Shown here: positions 1 through 8,348 of the stretch, one piece after another
Layout of the letters: each line of letters starts with the position of its first letter
Numbering within the stretch: the first letter of the stretch is position 1
Assembly (NCBI GenBank): GCA_905199855.1
Contig: CAJKHY010000011.1
Location: 1 to 29,169 of the forward strand
Direction: 5' to 3'
DNA: 29,169 nt
Origin: an uncultured Clostridium sp.
GTDB taxonomy: Bacteria > Bacillota_I > Bacilli_A > RF39 > UBA660
Notes under the pieces: model-generated
What the model was told of the DNA's origin: nothing
The model's database searches: none
Seen by the model: the letters and a program-made list of their open reading frames with translations, nothing else
Position numbers and translations under genes: made by a program

Positions 1-134
1 ACTAATCTTTTATTTAGTTTACCTACTTTATATATTTTTTTAATGTTTAAAATAATAGAATATTTATACTGCCCCCCCCATACAGATGTTTGGATATTGT
101 AGTTTATTGTATACATTCTATTCATTTTAAACAT
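1..134 (-). CDS. Possible partial ORF containing a G8 tract, cut by window edge
   Basis: On the minus strand an ATG at 134 (in-frame ATGs also at 125 and 116) opens a frame that stays free of stops to the window edge, 44 codons. A run of eight G (C at 72-79 on the plus strand) sits in the frame and encodes Trp-Gly-Gly around codons 19-21. There is no strong Shine-Dalgarno site, only an AAGAAG stretch. No family is recognised and no signal peptide or membrane segment is visible in the part shown. It follows the amidoligase gene by 53 bases on the same strand, so it could be the next gene of that unit. It may equally be non-coding; a short open frame in such AT-rich DNA is weak evidence. Confidence 0.3.
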   Translation of the reverse strand, partial: MFKMNRMYTINYNIQTSVWGGQYKYSIILNIKKIYKVGKLNKRL

Positions 135-187
135 CTTCTTCTTTTGCTATTCTTATGTCTTAATTTTACTATTTTTAAGTTTTAGTG

Positions 188-1201
188 TCAAGGTATTTTT
201 ATAAATCTTTTAGACTTTTTTAATATTTTATCGCTTTCTTCATATGATTTTAAATATTGTCTTAGAAAATATATTTTATCTAAATTGTTTGTAAATATTA
301 AATCGGCTAATTCTAGGGATTGTTCTAATGATATGATTTTGTAATTGTTTATGTTAGTAGTTGTTTTTCTTTTATCTATAATATCATGATTAAAGTTATT
401 GTTTTTGGAATATATTAATAACTTAGCAAATAAATTAGCATTATTTTGCCAAATAATTGGTTCTAATGTGCCATTTGGACATCTAAATTCAATAGTATTA
501 GTAATATCAAGATTATTATTTTTATTAAAATATTTATAATTATCTAAAGCATTTAATAAATTAACACTAAAATACTTATTTAAATTTAACTTAGAATAAT
601 TATTAAAAAAGTCATCAAAATCACTATTGTTTTTTAATAATTCATATAAATAAGTAAATGTATCAGCAATAGGATAGGCAAATACTTTGATATTAGGTCT
701 TTCGTTTAGGTATTCCCCGTAAGAAAATCTAAATATAATGTTTTCATATGTTGCCCAGATTTTAATGAAATTAAGCCAATTGTTTATGTCATTACCTAAG
801 ATATGGGCTCCAATATGAATATGGGATGCTGTATTATTACCTACTTTGGCATATTTTTCAATTATGTTACAAGCTTCTTTTAAATCAGTCCAATTTTTAG
901 TATTATCATACATAATAGGAGATATTATTTCTATTCCATTAGTTAATGATCTATCATAACAAAATTCAAAATCAAATAAATTCTTCTCATCTAATTTTTT
1001 TATTATTTTACTTGTTCTGGCATGTTCGCATTCTATTTCAAAGCCTAGTGTTATATTGCCTTTTATGTTTAGAGTATCTCGATATTCTAAGTAGTAATTA
1101 TTTAGTAATATGATAAAGTCTATTAAGTCATTGCCTTTTAGGTTACTTAACATATTGTTTGCATTTGGTTTTAAGTATTTGAATATATCATTACCTTTCA
1201 T
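188..1201 (-). CDS. Amidoligase-family protein (putative COOH-NH2 ligase)
   Basis: 337 residues. The layout matches the putative amidoligase family (PF12224, ATP-grasp-like glutamine-synthetase fold): an early GFEIECEH strand (about residue 52), then DRSL-G-EI-SP (about 83-95), then SHIHIG (about 126) and a late EFRCPNGTL (about 237-245). These acidic and His motifs are those expected to bind metal and ATP. Members are thought to form amide bonds on peptides or cell-surface polymers, but the substrate here is unknown. The start is ATG 1201 with GAGGT about 6 bases upstream. It begins 3 bases after the upstream membrane-protein gene, so the two are probably one transcript from the promoter at 2039-2067. 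Family assignment rests on motif recognition only. Confidence 0.62.
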   Translation of the reverse strand: MKGNDIFKYLKPNANNMLSNLKGNDLIDFIILLNNYYLEYRDTLNIKGNITLGFEIECEHARTSKIIKKLDEKNLFDFEFCYDRSLTNGIEIISPIMYDNTKNWTDLKEACNIIEKYAKVGNNTASHIHIGAHILGNDINNWLNFIKIWATYENIIFRFSYGEYLNERPNIKVFAYPIADTFTYLYELLKNNSDFDDFFNNYSKLNLNKYFSVNLLNALDNYKYFNKNNNLDITNTIEFRCPNGTLEPIIWQNNANLFAKLLIYSKNNNFNHDIIDKRKTTTNINNYKIISLEQSLELADLIFTNNLDKIYFLRQYLKSYEESDKILKKSKRFIKIP

Positions 1202-1204
1202 AAT

Positions 1205-2017
1205 CTACCTCGTAAGTCTTCTATAATTAGATTCTTTTATATCTAATATTTCTTTATATTCTTCTATTGTTAAATCACTATATCTATCATTAATTCTTCT
1301 AAGCATTTCTTTTAAATTTATCTTATTATTATATTCATTAGATAAATATATTAACAATGAAATAATTATAAAATAAGTAACAAATAATAATTTAGAATCT
1401 ATCTTATTATTACAATTATCTTTAATAATAATATAATCATTTTCTATTGGAAAATATAATGTTGCAATGACTATTTCATTATTATCTTCTTTATTAATAG
1501 TTTTTTTTATTTCTTTTTTTTCATCTAATCTATATAATATTCTATCTATATTAATATTATCATAATTATTAATTATATTTATAATTTCATCTTCGTTCAT
1601 ATTGTATAAAGCATAAGTAATAATATCTCTTTCATATTCATTTTCTTTATTAATATACCATTTACTATAATAAACTAATTTATTAAAAACTTTTTCTTCA
1701 TACTCTTTTTTATATGTTATCTTTTTATTATTATCAATTGTTTTTTTAGTATAAGCTTCTTTTTTTATCTTATTATTAAAAAAACTATTATTATTCAATA
1801 AAGTAAATACAATAAATAATAATATAAATGATATTTCATAAGGAAGATTATATTTAATTATACTAAGTATTTTAGTAATTAATCTTTTTATTTTAATGTT
1901 TTTATTTATTTTTTTAAAATTATTATAATCAGATAAATAATCTAGTTCTTTTTTTAATTTAATAAGTAATTCTTTTTCTTCTTCCTTTTCGTTATCATTT
2001 AATATAATATTATTCAT
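1205..2017 (-). CDS. Hypothetical membrane protein, partner of the amidoligase
   Basis: 270 residues, not recognised. It has a charged N-terminal helix, one hydrophobic segment at about residues 60-78 (YEISFILLFIVFTLL), a roughly 125-residue charged middle section, a second hydrophobic segment at about 210-225 (LLFVTYFIIISLLIYL) and a short charged tail. A protein with two membrane spans and a sizeable extracytoplasmic domain is the simplest reading. An earlier in-frame ATG exists at 2029, but the GAGGG ribosome site lies between it and ATG 2017, and the promoter would start transcription almost on the first ATG. I therefore chose 2017. The gene abuts the amidoligase gene, suggesting a joint function. 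Confidence 0.6.
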   Translation of the reverse strand: MNNIILNDNEKEEEKELLIKLKKELDYLSDYNNFKKINKNIKIKRLITKILSIIKYNLPYEISFILLFIVFTLLNNNSFFNNKIKKEAYTKKTIDNNKKITYKKEYEEKVFNKLVYYSKWYINKENEYERDIITYALYNMNEDEIINIINNYDNINIDRILYRLDEKKEIKKTINKEDNNEIVIATLYFPIENDYIIIKDNCNNKIDSKLLFVTYFIIISLLIYLSNEYNNKINLKEMLRRINDRYSDLTIEEYKEILDIKESNYRRLTR

Positions 2018-2038
2018 AATATCCCTCATTTGTCAATT

Positions 2039-2067
2039 ATAATAGCATATATAAGTTATCTAGTCAA
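2039..2067 (-). promoter_or_regulatory. Sigma-A-type promoter of the membrane protein/amidoligase unit
   Basis: On the minus strand TTGACT (2067-2062), a 17-base spacer and TATTAT (2044-2039). The predicted transcription start falls near 2032, consistent with translation from ATG 2017. Confidence 0.65.
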
Positions 2068-2116
2068 CGAAATTGATAAACAATTTATTCCAAGTAAAAT
2101 AATTTTAGTTTCTTTT

Positions 2117-2317
2117 TTATTGATGTTTTTTCATAATTTTTATATTTTTATTTTTTGCAGTTCCTAATATTTCAAATCCGTGTATATCGACCAATCTAAT
2201 TAAATACCGTATTTTATCATATCTCATTGAATATTCTTTTGATATTTTTTGTGGTGACTCTCCATTTTTTATTCTAGTATAAATATTTACTTTATCTTCA
2301 TAACTTATTTTAGTCAT
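2117..2317 (-). pseudogene. Remnant of IS3-type transposase OrfA (helix-turn-helix part)
   Basis: 66 residues. The first 50 or so residues look like the N-terminal helix-turn-helix of IS3-family OrfA proteins of low-GC Gram-positives: SYEDKVNIYTRIKNGE, then SPQKISKEY, then YLIRLVDIHGFEIL. Full OrfA proteins are longer and are followed by OrfB with the DDE integrase core; neither is present, and the frame ends in a lysine-rich tail (IKIMKKHQ). I read this as a truncated element. A small stand-alone DNA-binding protein is the alternative. Start ATG 2317 has GAGG about 8 bases upstream, but that site lies inside a hairpin. Confidence 0.55.
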
Positions 2318-2322
2318 ATAAA

Positions 2323-2354
2323 AACCTCGCTTCTTATGTCCAAGAAACGGGGTT
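2323..2354 (-). repeat. Imperfect hairpin covering the OrfA remnant's ribosome site
   Basis: Arms 2323-2335 and 2342-2354 pair over 13 positions with one mismatch and one G-U in the minus-strand RNA; the loop is GGACAT. The 3' arm holds the GAGG that serves the ATG at 2317. Such a structure would mask initiation on read-through transcripts, a known way IS elements limit transposase expression. It may be part of an IS terminus. Confidence 0.5.
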
Positions 2355-2390
2355 CATATTAATATTTAAATAAATTATATCTCTTTTTCT

Positions 2391-3497
2391 TTAGTCTTTT
2401 CTTGTGTCTAATGTTAATCCTAATAGTATACCAAATCCATATATTACAAAGATATATGTTATGAAACCACCTATATAAGGTATTAAAGAAACTATATAGT
2501 ATGTTACTACTCCAAGTAATCCTTTAGCATACATATTAGCATTTCTTTTAATATATTTATCCCATAAGATATTGCCTAGAACAAAAGCTGAGATTACTGT
2601 TGATATCATGATAAATATTACATAAAGCATTATACCAATAAATGATACAGATATTGATATTGTAGAAAACATTAATAATAATAGCACGATAGGAATGATA
2701 ATTGTACTAATTAGACCAATGCCAATACTTTTGATAATACTATCTTTATTAATATAATTTTTTGTTATTTTCTTTAAAACCTTAGGAATTAAGAAAACCA
2801 TTATTAATAGAGTAAATAGTTTATTAAATAAACCCCATATATATTTAAATATAATATCTATTAGTTTTAATTCTTTTGTATTTTCTTTAATTATTTCTAC
2901 ATTAATGTTATTTAGAATGTTATTTATTTTAGCATTTTCATTATATTTTAAGGTACCTTCTATGGTAGAATTTTTTAATTTTATAGTTTCACTTATTAAT
3001 TTAGCATCACCAAGTATTTTACCTTCTTTTAGTTCAATACTTGATGCATATACGGTAATATCACGATTAATACTACCTTGTATTTTAACATTATTTGCAA
3101 AAATAAATACATCACGTCCAAACTTAGCATCTTTATTTATAGTAATATTATTACCTAAAATTAAAGAATCGTTTGTTACTTCTCCATTTATATCAATGTT
3201 ATTACCTAAGATTATTTGATAATCACTTAGCCCATTTGCTTCGATTTGATTACCTAAAATAACATTAATACCATGTATCACCATATTATCTATGATGTTG
3301 TTACCTAAGACTAAACTGCTTCCATTCACTTCATTTACTAATTCTTTATCTTCATTTGTATAATTAAATTTATTTTTTATTTCTGTATCATTTGAATTGA
3401 TACTATTATCATCTAATACTTCAACATCGGCACTAACAATTATGTTAAATGATAACATAGTTATTAATATTAATAATATTTTATTTAACTTTTTCAT
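2391..3497 (-). CDS. Exported bactofilin-like beta-helix protein with C-terminal membrane domain
   Basis: 368 residues from ATG 3497, which has GGAGGG 5 bases upstream; the in-frame ATG at 3515 lies before that site and is rejected. Residues 1-24 are a signal peptide ending near VSA-D. Residues about 60-190 are a right-handed-beta-helix-like series with recurring LGNNI/LGNQI/FANNV turns, resembling polymer-forming cytoskeletal (bactofilin) repeats. About residues 205-365 hold four or so hydrophobic spans. So the repeat domain is probably outside the cell and tethered by a polytopic domain, unlike classical cytosolic bactofilins. It overlaps the upstream glycosyltransferase gene by 17 bases and is last in the rel operon, suggesting an envelope role. 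Confidence 0.65.
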   Translation of the reverse strand: MKKLNKILLILITMLSFNIIVSADVEVLDDNSINSNDTEIKNKFNYTNEDKELVNEVNGSSLVLGNNIIDNMVIHGINVILGNQIEANGLSDYQIILGNNIDINGEVTNDSLILGNNITINKDAKFGRDVFIFANNVKIQGSINRDITVYASSIELKEGKILGDAKLISETIKLKNSTIEGTLKYNENAKINNILNNINVEIIKENTKELKLIDIIFKYIWGLFNKLFTLLIMVFLIPKVLKKITKNYINKDSIIKSIGIGLISTIIIPIVLLLLMFSTISISVSFIGIMLYVIFIMISTVISAFVLGNILWDKYIKRNANMYAKGLLGVVTYYIVSLIPYIGGFITYIFVIYGFGILLGLTLDTRKD

Positions 3498-4500
3498 TTT
3501 TACCCTCCATAACATAGGTATAAACTTCTTTTAGTTTTATACCAATATTTTTTATATCTCTATCTACTGCAACTTTATATGCATTTTTTGTTAAATCAGG
3601 AAGTTCCCCTTCTACTATTTTAATTATTTTATCTTTAAATTCTTCAATGTTTTTAGCTTTATAAACATTAACCGAATCTGTAAGCCAACCATCAAAGACA
3701 GGAATATCTCTAATTAGGGCTTTGGTTTGGCAAGCACATGCTTCAATTATAGGGATGCCTTCCGTTTCTTCTAAAGTAGGAAATAAATATAAATCACAAC
3801 CATTCATAGCACAGTTAATCATTTCTGGTTCAACATAACCGGCAAATATTAAATTATCTAGTTTGGTAGTTACCGCTTTTTTTATTTCAGACGGAGATGC
3901 ACTTAGAGGACTATATCCAAACCAAATGAATTTATATTGAGGTAACATTTTAGCTAGTTTAACAAAATCTAAGATGCCTTTTCTTTCTAAATAAAGACCT
4001 ATTCCTATGATGACTTTATCTTCTTTAGTATATCCATATTTTTCTCTAAATATAATTCCTTTACTTTTGTCATGTTTAAATTTATCCAGTTCTATGCCAT
4101 TGGAAATAGCAAAAATTTCTTTTTTTATTCCATAATTTTCTAATAATTTTTTAGAATATTCGGTTGGAGTTATAATAACATCTCCTAGATTATAACATTT
4201 AATAATCCATTTTTTAAATAATGGTGAAATTTGATTACTGAATTTGAAACTATTTTTAAAATCTTCTTCAGTACTATGAGCATGATAAACTATTTTTTTA
4301 CCCATTTTTTTTGCTCTTTTAGCAAACTCATATGATTTAGGAAAGTAGGTATTGATATGTAAAATATCATAGTCATCATGAATATTTGTAGTATAATCAA
4401 TGCCATTTATTTCAAGGGCTTTTATTTGATGTTTAATAGCTTTACCTAATCCACTTTTACCTACAACCTTTTCCCTTTCTGTGTATAAAAGTACTTTCAT
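3481..4500 (-). CDS. GT4 glycosyltransferase, CpoA/LafB-like diacylglycerol glycolipid synthase
   Basis: 339 residues. The whole chain resembles streptococcal CpoA (LafB), a GT-B fold family-4 enzyme that extends glucosyl-diacylglycerol in membrane glycolipid synthesis. Features seen: MKVLLYTE start, KSGLGKAIKHQ near residue 15-25, HINTYFPKS, AHSTEEDF, a SNGIELDKF turn between the two Rossmann domains, and the C-terminal donor-site motif EETEGIPIIEA (the E-x7-E pattern). It has no signal peptide and is expected to work at the cytoplasmic membrane face. Whether it adds the first or second sugar cannot be read from sequence. Start ATG 4500 is 2 bases beyond the permease stop; GAG precedes it at a usable distance. 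Confidence 0.78.
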   Translation of the reverse strand: MKVLLYTEREKVVGKSGLGKAIKHQIKALEINGIDYTTNIHDDYDILHINTYFPKSYEFAKRAKKMGKKIVYHAHSTEEDFKNSFKFSNQISPLFKKWIIKCYNLGDVIITPTEYSKKLLENYGIKKEIFAISNGIELDKFKHDKSKGIIFREKYGYTKEDKVIIGIGLYLERKGILDFVKLAKMLPQYKFIWFGYSPLSASPSEIKKAVTTKLDNLIFAGYVEPEMINCAMNGCDLYLFPTLEETEGIPIIEACACQTKALIRDIPVFDGWLTDSVNVYKAKNIEEFKDKIIKIVEGELPDLTKNAYKVAVDRDIKNIGIKLKEVYTYVMEGKNEKVK

Positions 4501-4502
4501 AA

Positions 4503-5561
4503 TTACACTCTTTCCTTTAAATCATCGATTCTATTTCCAATATCTTTTCTAAAATATTTAAATGTTGTCATGATAATAATAGTTACTGGTAAGGCTATTA
4601 AGATTCCAAAGAATCCCCATAAAATACCACCAGCAAAAACAGCAAAGATATTTACTAAAGGATGAATGTTATTTGTTTTGCCATATACTCTTGGTGCAAT
4701 AACATAACTATCTAACTGAGGACATATTAAACATACTATTAAGGTTAAGATAGTTAGTTTTGTACTTATTACTGATGCTATTATTAAAGCAAGAATATTT
4801 ATTATAAAGCCTCCAAAATAAGGTATTAAATTAGTCACTGCACTTAATACTCCAAGTAGTAAATAGTTGGGGTGTCCTATTAGAAAGAATACTGAAGTAT
4901 ATTCAATTAATTGATACAACATATTTTTTCCCATTCCAGCAAAATAATTGGTTATTTCTTTATCTAATAATTTAACATAGTTATATGTTTTTTTCTTTTT
5001 TTGTTTTAAATAATTCTTGACTGCGTTTCTAATTTTATCCATGTCAATTAAGATATAAATGGATACAAAGATTATGACTACAAAGGATGCAAAAAAACTA
5101 AATGATGCATTAATAATTCCCATAGCCCCAGCTGAAACACTATTACCAAACTCTTTTATAAGATTAGTTGAAAATTCTGATAATGTGGATTGTAACTCAC
5201 CAAAGTTAACTTCATATTTAGAAGATAAATCTGTTAAGAATGTCGAGAAATTACTAATAAATAATAAGGTTTGTTCATATAAAAGTGGTATTACTAGGAT
5301 TATTAATAAGATAAATAAACCAAATGATAATAAGCTAACAATTAAGACCGATAACCATTTTGGTAATCCTTTTCCCATTAATTTTTTTAAAACCGGGTAT
5401 AAAGCATAAGCAATAGCAAATGATATTAAAAATGGAAATAGGATGGCTAATATTTTATCTATTGCCCCCATCCATAAGCCTTTTACAGAATAGATTAAGA
5501 ATATTGCAAAGATTAATATTGTGAAATTAACTAACCTAAAATTTATTTTGTTTTTATTCAT
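4503..5561 (-). CDS. AI-2E-family (PerM-like) permease
   Basis: 352 residues, polytopic membrane protein of the AI-2E transporter family (PF01594). Hydrophobic spans occur near residues 12-32, 38-58, 68-92, and 150-172 in the N-terminal half, followed by the family's amphipathic stretch and the conserved C-terminal block NLIPYFGGFI, then PQLDSYVIAPRVYG and a late FGILIALPVTI. The family exports or exchanges diverse small molecules; sodium/proton exchange has been shown for some members, so the AI-2 name should not be taken as function. ATG 5561 is preceded by AAAGGTGAT at 5 bases; the upstream GTG 5570 overlaps that site and is rejected. It overlaps dtd by 8 bases. Confidence 0.8.
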   Translation of the reverse strand: MNKNKINFRLVNFTILIFAIFLIYSVKGLWMGAIDKILAILFPFLISFAIAYALYPVLKKLMGKGLPKWLSVLIVSLLSFGLFILLIILVIPLLYEQTLLFISNFSTFLTDLSSKYEVNFGELQSTLSEFSTNLIKEFGNSVSAGAMGIINASFSFFASFVVIIFVSIYILIDMDKIRNAVKNYLKQKKKKTYNYVKLLDKEITNYFAGMGKNMLYQLIEYTSVFFLIGHPNYLLLGVLSAVTNLIPYFGGFIINILALIIASVISTKLTILTLIVCLICPQLDSYVIAPRVYGKTNNIHPLVNIFAVFAGGILWGFFGILIALPVTIIIMTTFKYFRKDIGNRIDDLKERV

Positions 5562-6009
5562 TTTTATCACCTTTCTTTTCTATAATTATTGTCGTTGGTC
5601 CAATGTTAGTTATACTTACTATCATATCTTCTCGAAAGATGCCCGTTTCTACTTTTATTCCCAATTTTTTTAATTCATCGTTAAATATGTCATTGAGGAT
5701 TCTTGCTTCACTTTCTTTTAAAGCATTTATATAACTTGGCCTATTTCCTTTGCTAGCATCTGCATATAATGTAAACTGAGAAACACTTAAGATGCTTCCT
5801 CCTACATCTTTTATGCTTTTATTCATAATACCATTTTCATCATCAAATATTCTTAAGTTCACAATTTTATTTGCTAAATATTTTATTTCTTTAATTGTAT
5901 CACCATATGTAAAACCTACTAAAACCACTAATCCTTTATCGATTTTACCAACAATCTTATCTTTTACTTTGACACTTGCTTCATTACTTCTTTGAATTAC
6001 TACTTTCAT
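5554..6009 (-). CDS. dtd: D-aminoacyl-tRNA deacylase
   Basis: 151 residues, the usual length for Dtd. It hydrolyses D-aminoacyl-tRNA (and Gly-tRNA-Ala), protecting translation from mischarging. Seen: the MKVVIQRSNEASVKV start, the catalytic SQFTLYAD block near residues 78-85, KGNRPSY, and the C-terminal NIGPTTI that provides the Gly-cisPro chiral-proofreading motif. It lies directly next to rel (its ATG is at the rel stop), the arrangement known from many Bacilli (rel-yrvI). Confidence 0.93.
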   Translation of the reverse strand: MKVVIQRSNEASVKVKDKIVGKIDKGLVVLVGFTYGDTIKEIKYLANKIVNLRIFDDENGIMNKSIKDVGGSILSVSQFTLYADASKGNRPSYINALKESEARILNDIFNDELKKLGIKVETGIFREDMIVSITNIGPTTIIIEKKGDKNE

Positions 6010-8162
6010 TAATTCACTAACCTTTCTACTCTATCAATATAACTTATACTAAGTAAATCATTCATGTATTTATTTAATACTTCTAGTGATGATACTAAAA
6101 CTGTTATGAAATATATTTTATTATCACTGTTATTTATAGTAGAGACACTGCTTATTTGAATATTACTTGTTTGAGCTTTGGTTACAACATCTAAAAGAGA
6201 ATCATTATCTTTTGTATATATTATTATATCCGCTGGATATTTTTTACCTTCAATGTTGTTCCATTTGACATTGATAAGTCTTTCTTCACTAGAAGATATG
6301 TTTTTGCAATTAGAACGATGAACGGTAACTCCATTACCTTTGGTAATATAGCCAATTATGTTATCTCCTGGTATTGGCTTGCAACAATTACTTAGACTTA
6401 CTTTTATAGAAGGAATATCATCTACGATAACATCATTTTTTATAATCATTTTTTGGTTACTTGTTTTAATGATATCTTCTTCTTTTTCTTCTTCATCTTT
6501 TTTTATAATTTTAATAATAGAATTAGCAGTATATTTATTGGAAGCAATTCCATAATAAACTTCGTCCATATCAACTAAACCTAGTTCTCTTAAGATGATA
6601 TCAATATTTTGATTAGATAGTATATCATTAATACTATAACCATTTTTTCTTATTTCTTTTTCTAAAGTATCACTACCTTTTTCGATTAAATCAACTTTTT
6701 CTAGTTTACTGTAAAATGATTTGATTCTATTTCTTGCTTGTGCAGTTACGACAAAATTAAGCCAGTCTTTATTCGGTCCCCTTGAGCCATTATGAGTATT
6801 AATTTTAATTATGTCGCCAGTTTTTAACTTGTAACCTAAAGGTACTATGTTATCATTTACAATAGCCCCGACCATTTTATTTCCAACTTCACTATGAACT
6901 TTATAAGCAAAATCTACTGGTGTAGAGTTTTTCGGTAGTTCGATTACATCTCCTTTAGGCGTATATACGAATATGGAATCATTGGTTAGGACATCATGTC
7001 TTACATCGTTTATAAATTCTTCACTACTTGTAGCTTCATCATTTAATTCAATAATACTTCTAAATATTTGTAGTTTTTGTTCCATAGCATCTTTTTTCTT
7101 TCCATCAGTATGTTCTTTATATGACCAGTGTGATGCTATGCCATATTCGGCTATTTTATTCATTTCATAAGTTCTAATTTGTATTTCGAATAATTCTCCA
7201 TCTATACCAAATATTGTGGTATGTAATGACTGATATAAATTAGTTTTAGGCATGGCTATATAATCTTTAAATCTTTTTGGTACGGGTTTATATTTAGAAT
7301 GAATAAGTCCAAGTGCTAAATAACATTCTTGTTCAGTATTAACCAATACTCTAAGTGCTAATAAATCATATATATCATTAAATTTTTTGCCTTTATTAAG
7401 CTTTTGATAGATGCTATAAATACTTTTACTTCTTCCTTTTATTTCATGATTAATTTTATGTTCATTTAATAATGTAGACACTTCTTGCATCATTTTGCTT
7501 ACGGACTCATCACGTTCGGTTTTCTTTAAATTAAGTTTTTCTACAACATCATAGTAAGCATCAGGTTTTAGGTATCTTAAAGATAAATCTTCTAGTTCGC
7601 TTTTTAGTTTATAAATACCTAATCTATGAGCTACAGGAGTTAATATTTCTAAGGTTTCTTTGGCTTTTCTTTTTTGCTTTTCCTCAGGTAAAACATAAAG
7701 AGTTCTCATATTATGTAAGCGATCTGCTAATTTAATAATAATAACTCTTACATCATTAGATAAACCTACTAAGATTTTTCTTTGGTTAGCCGCCATTTGC
7801 TCACTTATACTATTAAAACTAATTTTATTTATTTTGGTAACACCATCTACTAGTGATGTTATTTCTTTACCAAATAATTCTTCCATTTCTTCATATGTAG
7901 CATCAGAGTCTTCCAAAACATCATGTAATAGTCCTGCACATATTGTATAAGTATCAGCATTGTTATCGGTAAGAATTAAAGCTACATTTAATGGATGTAT
8001 TATATAATCATCACCTGTAATTCTTTTCTGTCCAAAATGTTTGCAACTAGCATAGTTATATGCTTTTTTGATTAATTCAATATCTTCTTCATTATCAATA
8101 TATGTTCTTACTTTATTAATTAAATCATCTATTGTTACTGTACCATATTCATTTGTAAACAT
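6009..8162 (-). CDS. rel: Bifunctional (p)ppGpp synthetase/hydrolase
   Basis: 717 residues, full length for a long RSH protein. Order: HD hydrolase domain (HPLNVALIL, LLHDVLEDSD near residue 80, ADRLHNMRT near 145), synthetase domain (RSKSIYSIYQKL, YDLLALRVL, RFKDYIAMPK, YQSLHTT, EIQIRT), TGS domain (IFVYTPKGDVIELP near 400), helical and CCG-type zinc-finger-like region (LSNCCKPIPGD, HRSNC) and C-terminal ACT domain. The RFKD sequence is the RxKD form typical of bifunctional Rel rather than the ExDD form of synthetase-only RelA. ATG 8162 follows AGGTGAT by 5 bases; GTG 8171 overlaps that site and is rejected. First gene of the five-gene operon. Confidence 0.95.
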   Translation of the reverse strand: MFTNEYGTVTIDDLINKVRTYIDNEEDIELIKKAYNYASCKHFGQKRITGDDYIIHPLNVALILTDNNADTYTICAGLLHDVLEDSDATYEEMEELFGKEITSLVDGVTKINKISFNSISEQMAANQRKILVGLSNDVRVIIIKLADRLHNMRTLYVLPEEKQKRKAKETLEILTPVAHRLGIYKLKSELEDLSLRYLKPDAYYDVVEKLNLKKTERDESVSKMMQEVSTLLNEHKINHEIKGRSKSIYSIYQKLNKGKKFNDIYDLLALRVLVNTEQECYLALGLIHSKYKPVPKRFKDYIAMPKTNLYQSLHTTIFGIDGELFEIQIRTYEMNKIAEYGIASHWSYKEHTDGKKKDAMEQKLQIFRSIIELNDEATSSEEFINDVRHDVLTNDSIFVYTPKGDVIELPKNSTPVDFAYKVHSEVGNKMVGAIVNDNIVPLGYKLKTGDIIKINTHNGSRGPNKDWLNFVVTAQARNRIKSFYSKLEKVDLIEKGSDTLEKEIRKNGYSINDILSNQNIDIILRELGLVDMDEVYYGIASNKYTANSIIKIIKKDEEEKEEDIIKTSNQKMIIKNDVIVDDIPSIKVSLSNCCKPIPGDNIIGYITKGNGVTVHRSNCKNISSSEERLINVKWNNIEGKKYPADIIIYTKDNDSLLDVVTKAQTSNIQISSVSTINNSDNKIYFITVLVSSLEVLNKYMNDLLSISYIDRVERLVN

Positions 8163-8192
8163 AATAATCACCTAACATCTTTTTATATATAC

Positions 8193-8198
8193 ATTATA
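8193..8198 (-). promoter_or_regulatory. Probable -10 element of the rel operon
   Basis: TATAAT on the minus strand, 31 bases before the rel ATG. The -35 position (TTTTAA, 17 bases upstream) is poor, so strength is uncertain. Confidence 0.45.
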
Positions 8199-8224
8199 TA
8201 ACAAAATTATTTATTTTAAAATAG

Positions 8225-8252
8225 AAAAAACTAATAAATAGTTAAATTTATT
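8225..8252 (-). terminator. Terminator-like hairpin downstream of the surface-protein pseudogene
   Basis: Minus strand: AATAAAT, loop TTAACT, ATTTATT, followed by AG and six T. It would stop transcripts coming from the decayed gene before the rel promoter. Confidence 0.5.
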
Positions 8253-8348
8253 GGTTGTTTGCTATGCTGTTTTAATTTTTTAGAGTTATTTTGTTACAAA
8301 GAAGTCTAGATAGAAACCATATTTATTGATAAATATTTTGTTTAATAT

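Noticed and set aside
2905..3219. Open plus-strand frame opposite the bactofilin-like gene
   Set aside because: It mirrors the repeat-coding region, has no ribosome site and no recognisable protein; a shadow of the minus-strand gene. The same applies to plus-strand frames at 5059-5409, 12269-12625, 12987-13358, 14246-14635 and others.
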